DNA of 33,446 nt from Bacillota bacterium. GTDB taxonomy: Bacteria; Bacillota; Sulfobacillia; Sulfobacillales; Sulfobacillaceae. The first letter of the stretch is position 1; each line of letters opens with the position of its first letter. Below the pieces are notes generated by a model that was not told the DNA's origin, did no database searches, and was given only the letters and a program-made list of their open reading frames with translations. The stretch lies in NCBI GenBank assembly GCA_023488565.1, contig JAMDDZ010000153.1, forward strand, positions 386-33,831, in the 5' to 3' direction. This document shows positions 24,000-31,825 of the stretch, in pieces. A program made the translations under genes and the position numbers.

Positions 24000-25479
24000 A
24001 GAAGTTCATGCCGTCAAACAGCAAGCCATCTTAGCCACACAAGCCTTATATAACCAGACGATTGCGTTTTATATAGAGTTTTTCGTCGGGCATATAGCGG
24101 TGTTGGATGCAAAGAAAGAAGCGCGTCGCAAGAATGGCACACCGTATGAACGGTCATGGACAAATCAAGAATTGCTCACGTTTGCAGAAATGCACACGCT
24201 GGACACAAAGGCACATCCTCATCCCTTGCAACCATTGATCGAAAATCTGCCAAGTGTGCGAACCATGCCAGTCAGCCTTCGTCGTGCGGCCATCAATCAT
24301 GCGATTGGCAAAGTAAAATCGTGGTACAGTCTGCTCAAATTATGGGAAGCCACCGATCGCAAAAAGCGGCCTCCACAACTAGGCCAACCCAACGAACCCA
24401 TCACGTTTTATGCGGATATGGTGGAATATCCTGATGTGGCTGATGTGGATTTGGAAGTTCAGCGTCAAGTTCGCCATGACTTTATCGCGGTGAAATTGTT
24501 TTACGAAGGCAAATGGCAGCTAGTGCCGCTACCAGTGACTTTTCATCGTCAAGCACAAGACGCGTTGACTAAATCACAAGCGGAATCGGTGCGCATATAC
24601 GAAGCAACGATCAAAGCGCGTAAAGCTCCAAAAGAAGCATGGACAGACGCAGAAAGGGCGGCCGTTCGCCCTCGCGAGTGGTGCGCCATGTCCCTTGCTC
24701 TTTATGCGAAACGGGACAAGCAATACCCGGGCGGGTTGCGGTTTGCGTTCCATGTACCGTTTGAAAAATGGGTAGATGCACCGCAAAAAGCCAAAGAACA
24801 ATTCGCCGCGGATCCCGGAATGTCCGTCGTCACCGTTGATCTTGGGGTGAATCGTTTGGCTGTCATGGGTGCGTTCCGGAGCGACAAACTGACGGCGACA
24901 AAATTTATTCACGGGGGAAAAGTCAATCATCATCGGCATCAGTTGTTGAACGTGATTGCGAACAAACGGAGCCAAAGCGGCAGGCTTCAAGCGAATGCGC
25001 AAGATAACGTCGAACTTTGGGGAAAAGTGCGTCACATTGACGAGAACGCGGCGCGGCAGGTTGCCCGCCAGATCGTCGATTTCGCCTTGGCCCACGAAGC
25101 GAAAGTGATTGTGTTGGAGTATCTTCGCCGGTATCGCCCACCCAAAGAACGGATGAGCCGTTCGGGGCGGAAGAACCATAAACGAGCGTATTGGCTGCGG
25201 GGCCAGATCATGAAATGGGTACGCGACTTGGCGTTTCGCGAAGGAATCTTAACGGTCGAACGCAATCCAGCCTATACATCGCAAATGTGCCCGCATTGTC
25301 ACACACAAGGAAATCGGACTGGTCCCCATTTCGCTTGTCAAAATCCATCTCATTTATACCATGCAGATGCGGATTTTGTGGGTATGATGAACCTGTACCG
25401 AAAGTGGAATGGCAGCTTCGTCTATCCGCGAAAGAAAAACCGTGCGGATGAACCAAAGCCTGTGCAGGCGTATGCCTAA
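23959..25479 (+). CDS. tnpB: TnpB, RNA-guided RuvC nuclease of the IS607 element
   Basis: This is a 506-residue protein; ATG at 23959 follows GGAAGGGGGTG, and an upstream in-frame ATG at 23935 lacks such a site. TnpB proteins are omega-RNA-guided DNA nucleases ancestral to Cas12. RuvC residues are complete: Asp294 (VTVDLGVNRLAVM), Glu387 (VIVLEYLRRYRP) and Asp472 (ADADFVGMMNL). The zinc ribbon reads CPHC then CQNPSH, so the last pair is unusual (His instead of a close Cys). At over 500 residues it is longer than the common 350-420-residue IS605 TnpBs. Being intact, it is a candidate active nuclease. Confidence 0.92.
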   Translation: MPMLVKTVKIGIHKEVHAVKQQAILATQALYNQTIAFYIEFFVGHIAVLDAKKEARRKNGTPYERSWTNQELLTFAEMHTLDTKAHPHPLQPLIENLPSVRTMPVSLRRAAINHAIGKVKSWYSLLKLWEATDRKKRPPQLGQPNEPITFYADMVEYPDVADVDLEVQRQVRHDFIAVKLFYEGKWQLVPLPVTFHRQAQDALTKSQAESVRIYEATIKARKAPKEAWTDAERAAVRPREWCAMSLALYAKRDKQYPGGLRFAFHVPFEKWVDAPQKAKEQFAADPGMSVVTVDLGVNRLAVMGAFRSDKLTATKFIHGGKVNHHRHQLLNVIANKRSQSGRLQANAQDNVELWGKVRHIDENAARQVARQIVDFALAHEAKVIVLEYLRRYRPPKERMSRSGRKNHKRAYWLRGQIMKWVRDLAFREGILTVERNPAYTSQMCPHCHTQGNRTGPHFACQNPSHLYHADADFVGMMNLYRKWNGSFVYPRKKNRADEPKPVQAYA

Positions 25480-25665
25480 AACAGCACAGGTCTATCATTC
25501 AGCCACTGACTGTCTGGTAGTGCTCGGGTGGTACGAGTGGAGTCTGAACGCTTCTCTTGGGATGACGGTTTACCGAAAAGGGAGAAGTGTACACGCCGAT
25601 AAGGGGCCCCGTTCTCAAGCCCCTCCACGTATTTGCGTGAGAAAAAGGTCAGCCCAACGGCAGTG
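25480..25665 (+). ncRNA. Putative omega-RNA / right-end noncoding region of the IS607 element
   Basis: Directly after tnpB lies a noncoding stretch with successive hairpins: about 25549-25590 (CGCTTCTCTT with AAGGGAGAAGTG), 25602-25624 (AGGGGC with GCCCCT), and 25626-25639 (CACG with CGTG). TnpB guide RNAs are made from the 3' end of tnpB and the right end, with the guide just outside the element. The exact scaffold/guide junction is not determined. This is inference from position and fold potential. Confidence 0.5.
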
Positions 25666-25744
25666 AATGATTATGTTTGATTATATAATCAGGTAACTGT
25701 TGATATCACTGCTTAATTTTCGAAGGATCCAAGAGGAATCTACC

Positions 25745-26198
25745 ATGAGGATGTCGACTCCATTGGATAGACGAGGATTCGAATCCCTACTGGAGCTACA
25801 GGAATTATAGCGAGTTATTCGTAAGCGCCTGGGCATTATCATTTTAATTGCGGCGGTAACTACCGCGACCAGCGGTATCCTCAGTAAATTTGTGTTGCCT
25901 AAGCAATATGCGGGTACCGCTACACTCATCGTAAAAGGCCCTTGAGGTTATCGGCTTACGAGCCCGTGATTGAACGGCGGTATGGAGAGGCAGTATCCGA
26001 ATTACTGTTGCAAACAACCCCGCAACTGGTTTTGGCAGGTCTTCCCGTGGAACTAATCCCCCGTGTTCGGATTGGATGGCGGAGGTTTTTTGGCAGCCGT
26101 TAAGTGACAAAAATTTTTATTTAATATTAGTAGGAATTTTCGTTTTGATGTCGAATTTAGGTAATCAATCCAGTTCGGCCGAGCTGGCAATGGAATGA
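25745..26198 (+). pseudogene. Broken Wzz/YveK-like polysaccharide chain-length gene and following fragment
   Basis: From ATG at 25745 (AGAGGA upstream) one reads MRMSTPLDRRG...ELQEL, a TAG stop at 25808-25810, then RVIRKRLGIIILIAAVTTA and the segment KFVLPKQYAGTATLIVKGP before TGA. This matches the N-terminus of Wzz-type proteins: 'L-x-x-YLRVIRKR', a transmembrane helix and the 'P-x-x-Y-x-A-x-A-T-L-x-V' motif. A nonsense codon and early frameshift kill the frame. The frame-shifted continuation (AYEPVIERRYGEAVSELLL) and a last 40-residue hydrophobic fragment (26076-26198, LILVGIFVLM) look like further debris of the same locus. The neighbouring IS607 element may have promoted the decay. Confidence 0.6.
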
Positions 26199-26217
26199 AC
26201 CACAAAATCGGGCAAAT

Positions 26218-26242
26218 ATCCCGGCGCCAGGCGGTGCCGGGA
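26218..26242 (+). terminator. Hairpin after the polysaccharide pseudogene
   Basis: CCCGGC (26220-26225) and GCCGGG (26235-26241) pair around a CGCCAGGCGGT-type loop. The following ATCTATTTAT is only mildly U-rich, so termination is uncertain. The next 150 bases up to the ligase gene hold no recognisable gene. Confidence 0.4.
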
Positions 26243-26402
26243 TCTATTTATGCTTAGTATAAACGAAGACACATCTTTCGCCGAGAGATCGGCTCATGCT
26301 ATCTCATCATGGGACTAATGCCGTATTATGAAGAAGTGATGCAGTTGACGGAGACCTTGGAGAGATAAATAAGCTGAACAATAAGAATCGAGGCGAGGAG
26401 CA

Positions 26403-27911
26403 TTGCTAACAGTCGGATCAGCGCTATTAGGGGCTGCGCACCGCATGAATGATAAAACTGCGCTGATATTCGGTGACCAGCAATTAAGTTACCGACAATT
26501 GAATCAAAAAGCGAACCAGGTAGCGTGGAGTTTTCACCAGGAGGGCGTAGGACCTGGGGAACGTGTAGCACTGCTGTTGCCTAACGGGCTTGAGATGGCG
26601 GAACTATACTTCGGGATTTCCAAAGCGGGAGTAGTTGGAGTGCCGCTGAATTTACGGTGGGCGCCACCCGAAATAGCATACGCGATGCGAGACGCCGATA
26701 TTTCTTTGGTAATAGCGGACCCCGATTTTGAACCGATTTTGAGTCAAATTCCCTTTGAAAAGGCCCGAGTTTTTTACACCGGACCCGATGGCAGTTGGAC
26801 TCGCATGGTCAGTGGTGCACCTGTCAAGGAACCGGATTTTGTGACGGTCCGGGAAACTGACCCCTGGGTTTTAGTCTATACGTCCGGTACTACGGGCCGA
26901 CCCAAAGGAGCAATTCGGACCCACATGAGCAATATCATGATTGCCTTGGCACTGGTAAGCGAACTGGGTATTTCTTCAGACCAAATAGGATTTGCGATTT
27001 TACCCATGTTTCATGTGAACTCTATGTGGTTTGTCACTCTTTCCGTAGCTATTGGAGCCACGTGCGCTATTTACCCGCATCGCACCTTTCATCCGCATCA
27101 TGTGATTGAGCAGATAAATTTTCATCACGTCAATTATGGGATGTTTGTGCCCAGTATGTTGACATTCTTAGCTGACGCCGTCGAGTCAGGAAAAGTTCGA
27201 GCCGATGGACTGGAAGTGATTATGACGGCATCAGCACCTCTAGACAGTACGCTTCGGGACCGAATCATTCGAGGATTTCCTAAAGCCCGGTTGTATGACA
27301 TTTACGGATCGACTGAATATGGCGCTGCTACCATTGTTAGACACTCCTTGGATGGCCCGCTTGGATCGGTAGGATATGCCACTATTGGACAGGACATTGA
27401 AATTCTAGACGATAACCGGCAGCCGGTGCCACCGGGAACTGTTGGAGAAGTTTTTGTTCGGGGGCCTTCATTAATGACGGAATATTGGAAAAACGCCGAA
27501 GCCAATCAGAGGTCATTTACCGCCGACGGATTTTTGACAGTAGGGGATATGGGCTATCAGCGGGAAGACGGCCTGCTGTTTTTAGTGGATCGCAAACAGG
27601 ACATGATTATCGTTGCCGGGGAAAATGTGTATCCAAGCGAAGTTGAAGAGGTGTTGTTGCGCTATCCGGGAGTGGCACTAGCGGCTGTTTTTGGGGTTCC
27701 CGACCAGCGCCGCGGAGAGAGAGTGATTGCCGTCGTGACCCAGCGCGAAGGGGGTACCCTCGATCTTGAACAATTGGAGGAACTGTGCCGCCAAAACCTG
27801 GCACACTATAAACGTCCTACCCGGATTATTGTGGCGCCGGAACTTCCCATTGGGCCGTCGGGGAAGGTGGTGCGGCGTTTGGCCAAAGATGCCTGGTTGG
27901 CACAGTCGTAA
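26403..27911 (+). CDS. Class I adenylate-forming acyl-CoA ligase
   Basis: This is a 502-residue AMP-binding enzyme from TTG at 26403, preceded by GGCGAGGAG. It activates a carboxylic acid as acyl-AMP and transfers it to CoA. Signatures are P-loop VYTSGTTGRPKGAIRTH, A5 YGSTEYGAA, A7 GFLTVGDMGY, A8 hinge LVDRKQDMIIVAGENVYPSE and A10 catalytic Lys in PIGPSGKVVRR. Overall it resembles medium/long-chain fatty-acid or aryl-acid CoA ligases; substrate cannot be read. It stands alone between mobile-element relics, which suggests it may be laterally acquired. Confidence 0.88.
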   Translation: MLTVGSALLGAAHRMNDKTALIFGDQQLSYRQLNQKANQVAWSFHQEGVGPGERVALLLPNGLEMAELYFGISKAGVVGVPLNLRWAPPEIAYAMRDADISLVIADPDFEPILSQIPFEKARVFYTGPDGSWTRMVSGAPVKEPDFVTVRETDPWVLVYTSGTTGRPKGAIRTHMSNIMIALALVSELGISSDQIGFAILPMFHVNSMWFVTLSVAIGATCAIYPHRTFHPHHVIEQINFHHVNYGMFVPSMLTFLADAVESGKVRADGLEVIMTASAPLDSTLRDRIIRGFPKARLYDIYGSTEYGAATIVRHSLDGPLGSVGYATIGQDIEILDDNRQPVPPGTVGEVFVRGPSLMTEYWKNAEANQRSFTADGFLTVGDMGYQREDGLLFLVDRKQDMIIVAGENVYPSEVEEVLLRYPGVALAAVFGVPDQRRGERVIAVVTQREGGTLDLEQLEELCRQNLAHYKRPTRIIVAPELPIGPSGKVVRRLAKDAWLAQS

Positions 27912-27924
27912 GTTACCAAAATCG

Positions 27925-28115
27925 GTCGTAAAGCCCCGGCCTTTAGGCTTGGGGATATAAGCCCGGGGCCACATTTGCTAGAATGAACCCAAGGGCCGAT
28001 GTGAGACGAAAACCAAGTTCCTCGACACAATCGGTTGATGGTCAAGCGCAGGGCGGGCCACACCCGGTGAGCCTGGGGAGCGCCCTCTTGCGGACGAACG
28101 AGAAACGCCCTAAGA
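27925..28115 (-). mobile_element. Orphan TnpB-element 3' end with omega-RNA-like hairpins
   Basis: On the minus strand this noncoding stretch ends in CCCGGGCTTATATCCCCAAG, then CCTAAAGGCCGGGGCTTTACG, the pattern common at right ends of IS200/IS605-type elements (G/C-rich hairpin, conserved 'GGGGCTTTACG'-like tail). GCCCCGG and CCGGGGC at 27932-27967 form a 7-bp stem. No tnpB is attached upstream; the gene before it (minus direction) is a methionine enzyme. It might also serve as a terminator for the ligase gene on the plus strand. Assignment is by pattern recall. Confidence 0.45.
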
Positions 28116-28140
28116 AGCAAATGGTGTGATGAATCAGGAA

Positions 28141-28161
28141 CCCGATGCCGGAAGGATCGGG
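28141..28161 (-). terminator. Possible terminator of the Cys/Met PLP-enzyme operon
   Basis: CCCGAT (28141-28146) and ATCGGG (28156-28161) form a hairpin 30 bases beyond the minus-strand gene stop at 28191; on that strand it is followed by TTCCTGATTC, a weak U-tract. Confidence 0.4.
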
Positions 28162-28190
28162 AATCCCCCGGATTTTTTCGTGGGAGAATG

Positions 28191-29345
28191 TCAATTTTGC
28201 AAAGCGTTCAGAAACTCGGCAACCACGTCGGTGGGATCTTCCAGGCCCACCGACACCCGCACTACATCAGAAGTAATTTGCCGCTCGTTGCGCTCTTCTT
28301 GGGTCAGTGCGGCATGACAGTGCAACTCCGGTAGCGAGACGATGGTCTCGGCTCCGCCAAGCCCGGCTCCGATGCGGGCAAAGTGCAACCTTTCGGCTAA
28401 CCGGGGCACTGACGCGACATCCTTGAGACGGAAGGTAACCATTTGACCAAATCCTTTGTCAGTGGCCATGGTTTCGTTGGCAACGGCGTGACCTGGGTGT
28501 GATGGCAATCCCGGATAAAACACTTGAGACACCGCAGGGTGAGATGTCAATGCGAGCGCCAACGCCATAGCCGTTTGTGATGCTTGTCGCATTCTCACCG
28601 GGAGTGTGCGTAGCCCGCGATGCACCAAATATGAATCGTCAGGAGATAAAATGGGTCCGCAGGCATTTTGAATGAAATAAAGTTGTTGAGCCAGTTCTTG
28701 GGTGCGAGCTACCGCGAGTCCCGCGGTAACGTCGGAGTGTCCCCCAATCATCTTGGTTCCTGAATGCAACACCAGATCTGCACCCATCGTTAGAGGGTTC
28801 TGCAGATAAGGAGTGACAAAGGTGTTGTCAATCCACACAGATAATTGGTGACGATGCGCCCAGTCTACGATGGCCGGCACGTGCGCTACATGCAAAAAAG
28901 GATTAGAGAAATTTTCCACCAAGATGGCCCGCGTATTTGGTTCAATGGCTCGGTCCAGATCTTCAACTTGGTCGGTGTCCACGTAGGTTACCGCAATGTT
29001 GAAACGGGAGAATACCCCCCGCAACACCCTTTGGGTACCGCCCTGGCAGTCCCGGGTAACTAAAAGGTGATCTCCGGCGCTCAGCAACAAAAAAGTTGCG
29101 GTCAGTGCAGCCATGCCTGACGCAAACGCAAAGCCGCGAACGCCCCCTTCTATGGTCGCCATAGCGGTTTCTAAGGCTTCACGGGTAGGGTTTCCAGAGC
29201 GGGCGTAATCAAATGAAGACGGAGCCCAGGGATTCGTCTGATGATATGTGGTGGCCCGATAGATGGGAGGGACTACAGCGCTTAGTTGCGGATCCAGTTG
29301 GCTGGCGTGGACAAAAGTGGTGTCCGATGGTTTCTTGGTAGACAT
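28191..29345 (-). CDS. Cys/Met-metabolism PLP enzyme, second of a tandem pair (MetC-like)
   Basis: This is a 384-residue fold-type I PLP enzyme of the cystathionine gamma-synthase/beta-lyase family. ATG at 29345 lies 18 bases after the previous gene, with AGGAGAGAAGG in and near that gap. Motifs are FDYARSGNPTREALE (Tyr/Arg contacting PLP phosphate), GFAFASGMAALTA, VWIDNTFVTPYLQNP (Asp) and LVLHSGTKMIGGHSD (Schiff-base Lys). The family covers cystathionine beta-lyase, gamma-synthase and O-acyl-homoserine sulfhydrylase, which sequence motifs alone do not separate. Tandem order metI-metC as in Bacillus suggests a beta-lyase for this one; this is inference. Confidence 0.85.
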   Translation of the reverse strand: MSTKKPSDTTFVHASQLDPQLSAVVPPIYRATTYHQTNPWAPSSFDYARSGNPTREALETAMATIEGGVRGFAFASGMAALTATFLLLSAGDHLLVTRDCQGGTQRVLRGVFSRFNIAVTYVDTDQVEDLDRAIEPNTRAILVENFSNPFLHVAHVPAIVDWAHRHQLSVWIDNTFVTPYLQNPLTMGADLVLHSGTKMIGGHSDVTAGLAVARTQELAQQLYFIQNACGPILSPDDSYLVHRGLRTLPVRMRQASQTAMALALALTSHPAVSQVFYPGLPSHPGHAVANETMATDKGFGQMVTFRLKDVASVPRLAERLHFARIGAGLGGAETIVSLPELHCHAALTQEERNERQITSDVVRVSVGLEDPTDVVAEFLNALQN

Positions 29346-29363
29346 AAAGAGCGTCCTTCTCTC

Positions 29364-30518
29364 CTAAGGAATAGCGTGCAATGCTTGAGCTAAATCGGCC
29401 TCTAAATCAGCAACATTCTCAATTCCCACTGAAAGCCGGACCAACCCAGGGGTGATACCTAGGGCCATGCGCACCGATTCCGGCAATTCTCGGTGTGTCT
29501 CATAAAAGGGATGGGTAATCAATGATTCTACACCGCCTAGACTGACTGCAGGGATGATGCAATGGAGTTCGTCCATCATTGGGCCGACCGATTCGGGGTC
29601 ATGGAGCCGAAAAGAAATCATAGCGCCGGGGCCAGTGGCTTGTCGCAGATGCAGCAATCCCCCCGGATGTTGGGATAATCCCGGATAATAGGTCGCAGCA
29701 ATTTTGGGATGCTGCGCTAAAAATTGGGCTAGAGCGATGGCATTTTGCTCTTGGCGGTCAAGGCGCAAATCTAGAGTTTTTAGTCCACGCAACAATAACC
29801 AGGAGTCCCACGGCGCTAGGATGCCTCCCGACGCGTTGCAAATAACGGCGATTTCTTCTGCCAACTCGGGACTACGACTAATCACCAATCCGGCCACCAC
29901 ATCGTTATGCCCTGCGAGGTATTTTGTGGCACTGTACACGACGAAGTCTGCCCCAAAATCAAATGGACGCTGCCGCAAAAATGTCATAAAGGTATTGTCT
30001 ACGGCAATCCATGCCCCCTGGGCATGTGCCAATTCGGTTAAAATCTTGAGGTCACTGATTTGCAACAATGGGTTACTGGGGGTTTCGATAAACAGCAAGC
30101 GAGTGTGAGGAGTGAGTGCGGATGCCACTTGGTCTGGGTCGCGCGTGTCGACATATGTCGCGGTCACTCCGAATTTTTGGAATGTGTCTTGAAACAAGCG
30201 ATAAGTGCCACCATAGGCATCCTGAGTTAATACGACATGGTCGCCGGATTTCAACAAATGGCCTAAGGCCGTAATGGCCGCCATCCCGGAACCAAAAACA
30301 CTGGTGCCCGACCCGCCTTCTAGTTCCGTGATGGATTGCGCCAAACTGTGACGGGTAGGATTGTCGGTGCGAGAGTAATCGAATGGGCCAAAGCCGTCAC
30401 TGGTATGTTGGTATGTGACGGTTTGAAAAATTGGGGTAGTAACCGATCCATAAGCAGGATCACTGCCAACCCCGGCATGGGCGACACGGGTATCCAGACG
30501 CCACTCTTTTTGCGGCAA
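29364..30518 (-). CDS. Cys/Met-metabolism PLP enzyme, first of a tandem pair (MetI-like)
   Basis: This is a 384-residue enzyme of the same family, starting at TTG 30518 after AGAGGAGAAG. It starts with WRLDTRVAHAGVGSDPAYG, then TTPIFQTVTYQHT and FDYSRTDNPTRHSLAQ; SVFGSGMAAITALGHLLKSG, DAYGGTYRLFQDTF and FIETPSNPLL follow. PLP Lys sits in VYSATKYLAGHNDVV. It most resembles cystathionine gamma-synthase / O-acetylhomoserine thiolyase types. The pair probably takes homoserine ester to homocysteine, feeding MetE encoded 2 kb away. No SAM riboswitch lies in the 66-base leader before this gene. Confidence 0.88.
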   Translation of the reverse strand: MPQKEWRLDTRVAHAGVGSDPAYGSVTTPIFQTVTYQHTSDGFGPFDYSRTDNPTRHSLAQSITELEGGSGTSVFGSGMAAITALGHLLKSGDHVVLTQDAYGGTYRLFQDTFQKFGVTATYVDTRDPDQVASALTPHTRLLFIETPSNPLLQISDLKILTELAHAQGAWIAVDNTFMTFLRQRPFDFGADFVVYSATKYLAGHNDVVAGLVISRSPELAEEIAVICNASGGILAPWDSWLLLRGLKTLDLRLDRQEQNAIALAQFLAQHPKIAATYYPGLSQHPGGLLHLRQATGPGAMISFRLHDPESVGPMMDELHCIIPAVSLGGVESLITHPFYETHRELPESVRMALGITPGLVRLSVGIENVADLEADLAQALHAIP

Positions 30519-30584
30519 ACGAATCTTCTCCTCTGAAAAAAGATTTGTCTTCTTTGTGGCACATAACGAATTTTGGTCAGATGC

Positions 30585-30968
30585 CTACGACAATAGAAAT
30601 CGTTCGAGTCCGGTTCTTACATCGGAACTTTCACTAGCCAGTTTTAACAGTTCCTGACTGACCCATTCAATCCATTGGGACAACGAACCGCTTTCCGTTT
30701 TTAACGCGATCCCTCGGACCATTTTTACTCGTTGGGCGTCTATCCGTCCATGATCCTGGGTGAGGATGTACAGCCATTCGCCAGCCTGGATTCTTATCGC
30801 ATGCACCGACTTGGTTTTGGAAAACAGGCCGCCACGACGGTCTACCGTCGTTTGCAGCGGAATTGCGGCTTCTAACTTTTTGGCCAAGACTTCTAAAAAA
30901 GTTAATATATCGCTGGTGTCTTGACGAAGACTAGCCGCTAAAATATCAAATGAGAGGTCGTCAGCCAT
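30585..30968 (-). CDS. Unknown 127-aa protein
   Basis: ATG at 30968 is preceded by GGGAGCGGTGG; the longer open frame back to 31109 runs through the divergent promoter and has no ribosome site. The product starts MADDLSFDILAASLRQDTSD and is a soluble mixed alpha/beta protein: an N-terminal helix, a strand-rich middle around SVHAIRIQAGEWLYILTQ and GRIDAQRVKMVRGIALK, and a C-terminal helix LSQWIEWVSQELLKLA. No family is recognised. It lies 66 bases upstream of the Cys/Met PLP genes on the same strand and could be the first gene of that operon. Confidence 0.7.
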   Translation of the reverse strand: MADDLSFDILAASLRQDTSDILTFLEVLAKKLEAAIPLQTTVDRRGGLFSKTKSVHAIRIQAGEWLYILTQDHGRIDAQRVKMVRGIALKTESGSLSQWIEWVSQELLKLASESSDVRTGLERFLLS

Positions 30969-31047
30969 GTCCACCGCTCCCGTAGTGATTTGTTTTATTT
31001 TAGCATACTCCTGTTGTAGGCTTAAGGTAACACGAAAAACATGGTAT

Positions 31048-31076
31048 TTGACTTTTGTTGACATTTGTAGTATGAC
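31048..31076 (+). promoter_or_regulatory. Promoter for the BI-1-like membrane protein gene
   Basis: TTGACT (31048-31053), 17-base spacer, TATGAC (31071-31076). A second -35-like TTGACA at 31058-31063 with TTATCA at 31081 (17-base spacing) overlaps it, so two start points are possible. Confidence 0.5.
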
Positions 31077-31107
31077 AAACTTATCAAGCGTATAGGAGGG
31101 ATGGAAC

Positions 31108-31773
31108 ATGTTTAATCGGTCTCCTTATGCCACCTATTCCGTGAGTGACGGAGTGCCGGGACGGTTAATGGCGCGGACTCTAGGGTACCTGGGGCTGCTT
31201 TTGGCGATTTTGAGTGTGGCGGTGCTGTTCGGCGTAGGACTGGGTGCCGCGGGAATCTGGGTTGGATTCGCGGCTGCCATTATTGGCACTATCATGGTAT
31301 CACGGAGCATGGCCAGCGCCGGGGCGGCATTCGTCTGGGGTGCCGTGGTGGCAATCGGCATGGGTATAATGATATCGCCGGTGATTTGGGCAACGGTCGC
31401 AACGGATCCGGGGCTTCTTTTACAGACGCTTGGGGTGCTGGTTATTACCATCTTGATGTCAGCGGCTGTCGTCGCATGGATACCATGGGATTTTTCCCGC
31501 ATGATGCCCCTGTTGTTCATTGGGCTAATCATGCTGATCGTGGTGAGTTTGCTTTCGTTTTTCATACCCGCGTTCGCCGGTGTTGGTGCCTCCCGGGCGT
31601 TTAACCTGATTGGGGTACTGATTTTTACCGGATATCTGATGGTTGACTTTTCCTTAATGCGGATGCGGGGCAGAGTCATGCCGACTCAGGGAACCGCAGT
31701 GGTTTTAGCCGTGTCGTTACTCATTGATATCGTGAATCTGTTTTTGTTTCTTCTTCGTTTGGGACGGCGATAA
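31108..31773 (+). CDS. Bax inhibitor-1 / YetJ-type membrane protein
   Basis: This is a 221-residue integral membrane protein with seven predicted hydrophobic segments; ATG at 31108 follows AGGAGGG. The C-terminus, VSLLIDIVNLFLFLLRLGRR, is the hallmark of the BI-1/YccA/YetJ family ('LDFINLFLFLLRLLG'), and VDFSLMRMRG is the matching 'xD' helix end. Bacterial members such as YetJ are pH-sensitive calcium leak channels using an Asp pair; both Asp positions seem present. It is divergent from the unknown 127-aa protein and is followed by a strong terminator. Confidence 0.85.
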   Translation: MFNRSPYATYSVSDGVPGRLMARTLGYLGLLLAILSVAVLFGVGLGAAGIWVGFAAAIIGTIMVSRSMASAGAAFVWGAVVAIGMGIMISPVIWATVATDPGLLLQTLGVLVITILMSAAVVAWIPWDFSRMMPLLFIGLIMLIVVSLLSFFIPAFAGVGASRAFNLIGVLIFTGYLMVDFSLMRMRGRVMPTQGTAVVLAVSLLIDIVNLFLFLLRLGRR

Positions 31774-31779
31774 GCAAGA

Positions 31780-31820
31780 GCGCCCTGAAAGCCGATGTTG
31801 GCCCGCAGGGCGCGACTTTA
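31780..31820 (+). terminator. Intrinsic terminator after the BI-1-like gene
   Basis: GCGCCCTG (31780-31787) pairs perfectly with CAGGGCGC (31806-31813), followed by GACTTTAT. Confidence 0.7.
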
Positions 31821-31825
31821 TGCAA

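Larger units (their letters stand above)
23290..25680 (+). mobile_element. IS607-type insertion element (serine recombinase + TnpB + 3' structured RNA)
   Basis: Two overlapping genes, a MerR-HTH/serine recombinase and a TnpB, followed by a hairpin-rich noncoding tail, define an IS607-family element. Such elements have no long terminal inverted repeats and insert at short GG-containing sites, so the ends given are approximate. Both genes look intact. Base use is more A-rich than in the housekeeping genes. It lies between the GH18 gene and a broken polysaccharide gene. Confidence 0.8.

Noticed and set aside
24574..25179. 201-codon minus-strand open frame inside tnpB
   Set aside because: It is antisense to the RuvC-coding region of a clearly real gene and has no recognisable domain or start signal.
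23959..25665. Cas12-type CRISPR nuclease instead of TnpB
   Set aside because: A serine recombinase overlaps it, there is no repeat-spacer array or cas1/cas2, and size and order fit IS607 TnpB.
26308..26370. Tiny ORF (about 19 codons) before the acyl-CoA ligase
   Set aside because: No ribosome site and no support beyond an open frame.
30519..30584. SAM riboswitch before the tandem PLP genes
   Set aside because: The 66-base leader is too short and has none of the SAM-I blocks.
31134..31679. 181-codon minus-strand frame inside the BI-1-like gene
   Set aside because: Composition (Thr/Pro/Ile repeats) is what the reverse strand of a hydrophobic gene yields; no start signal.
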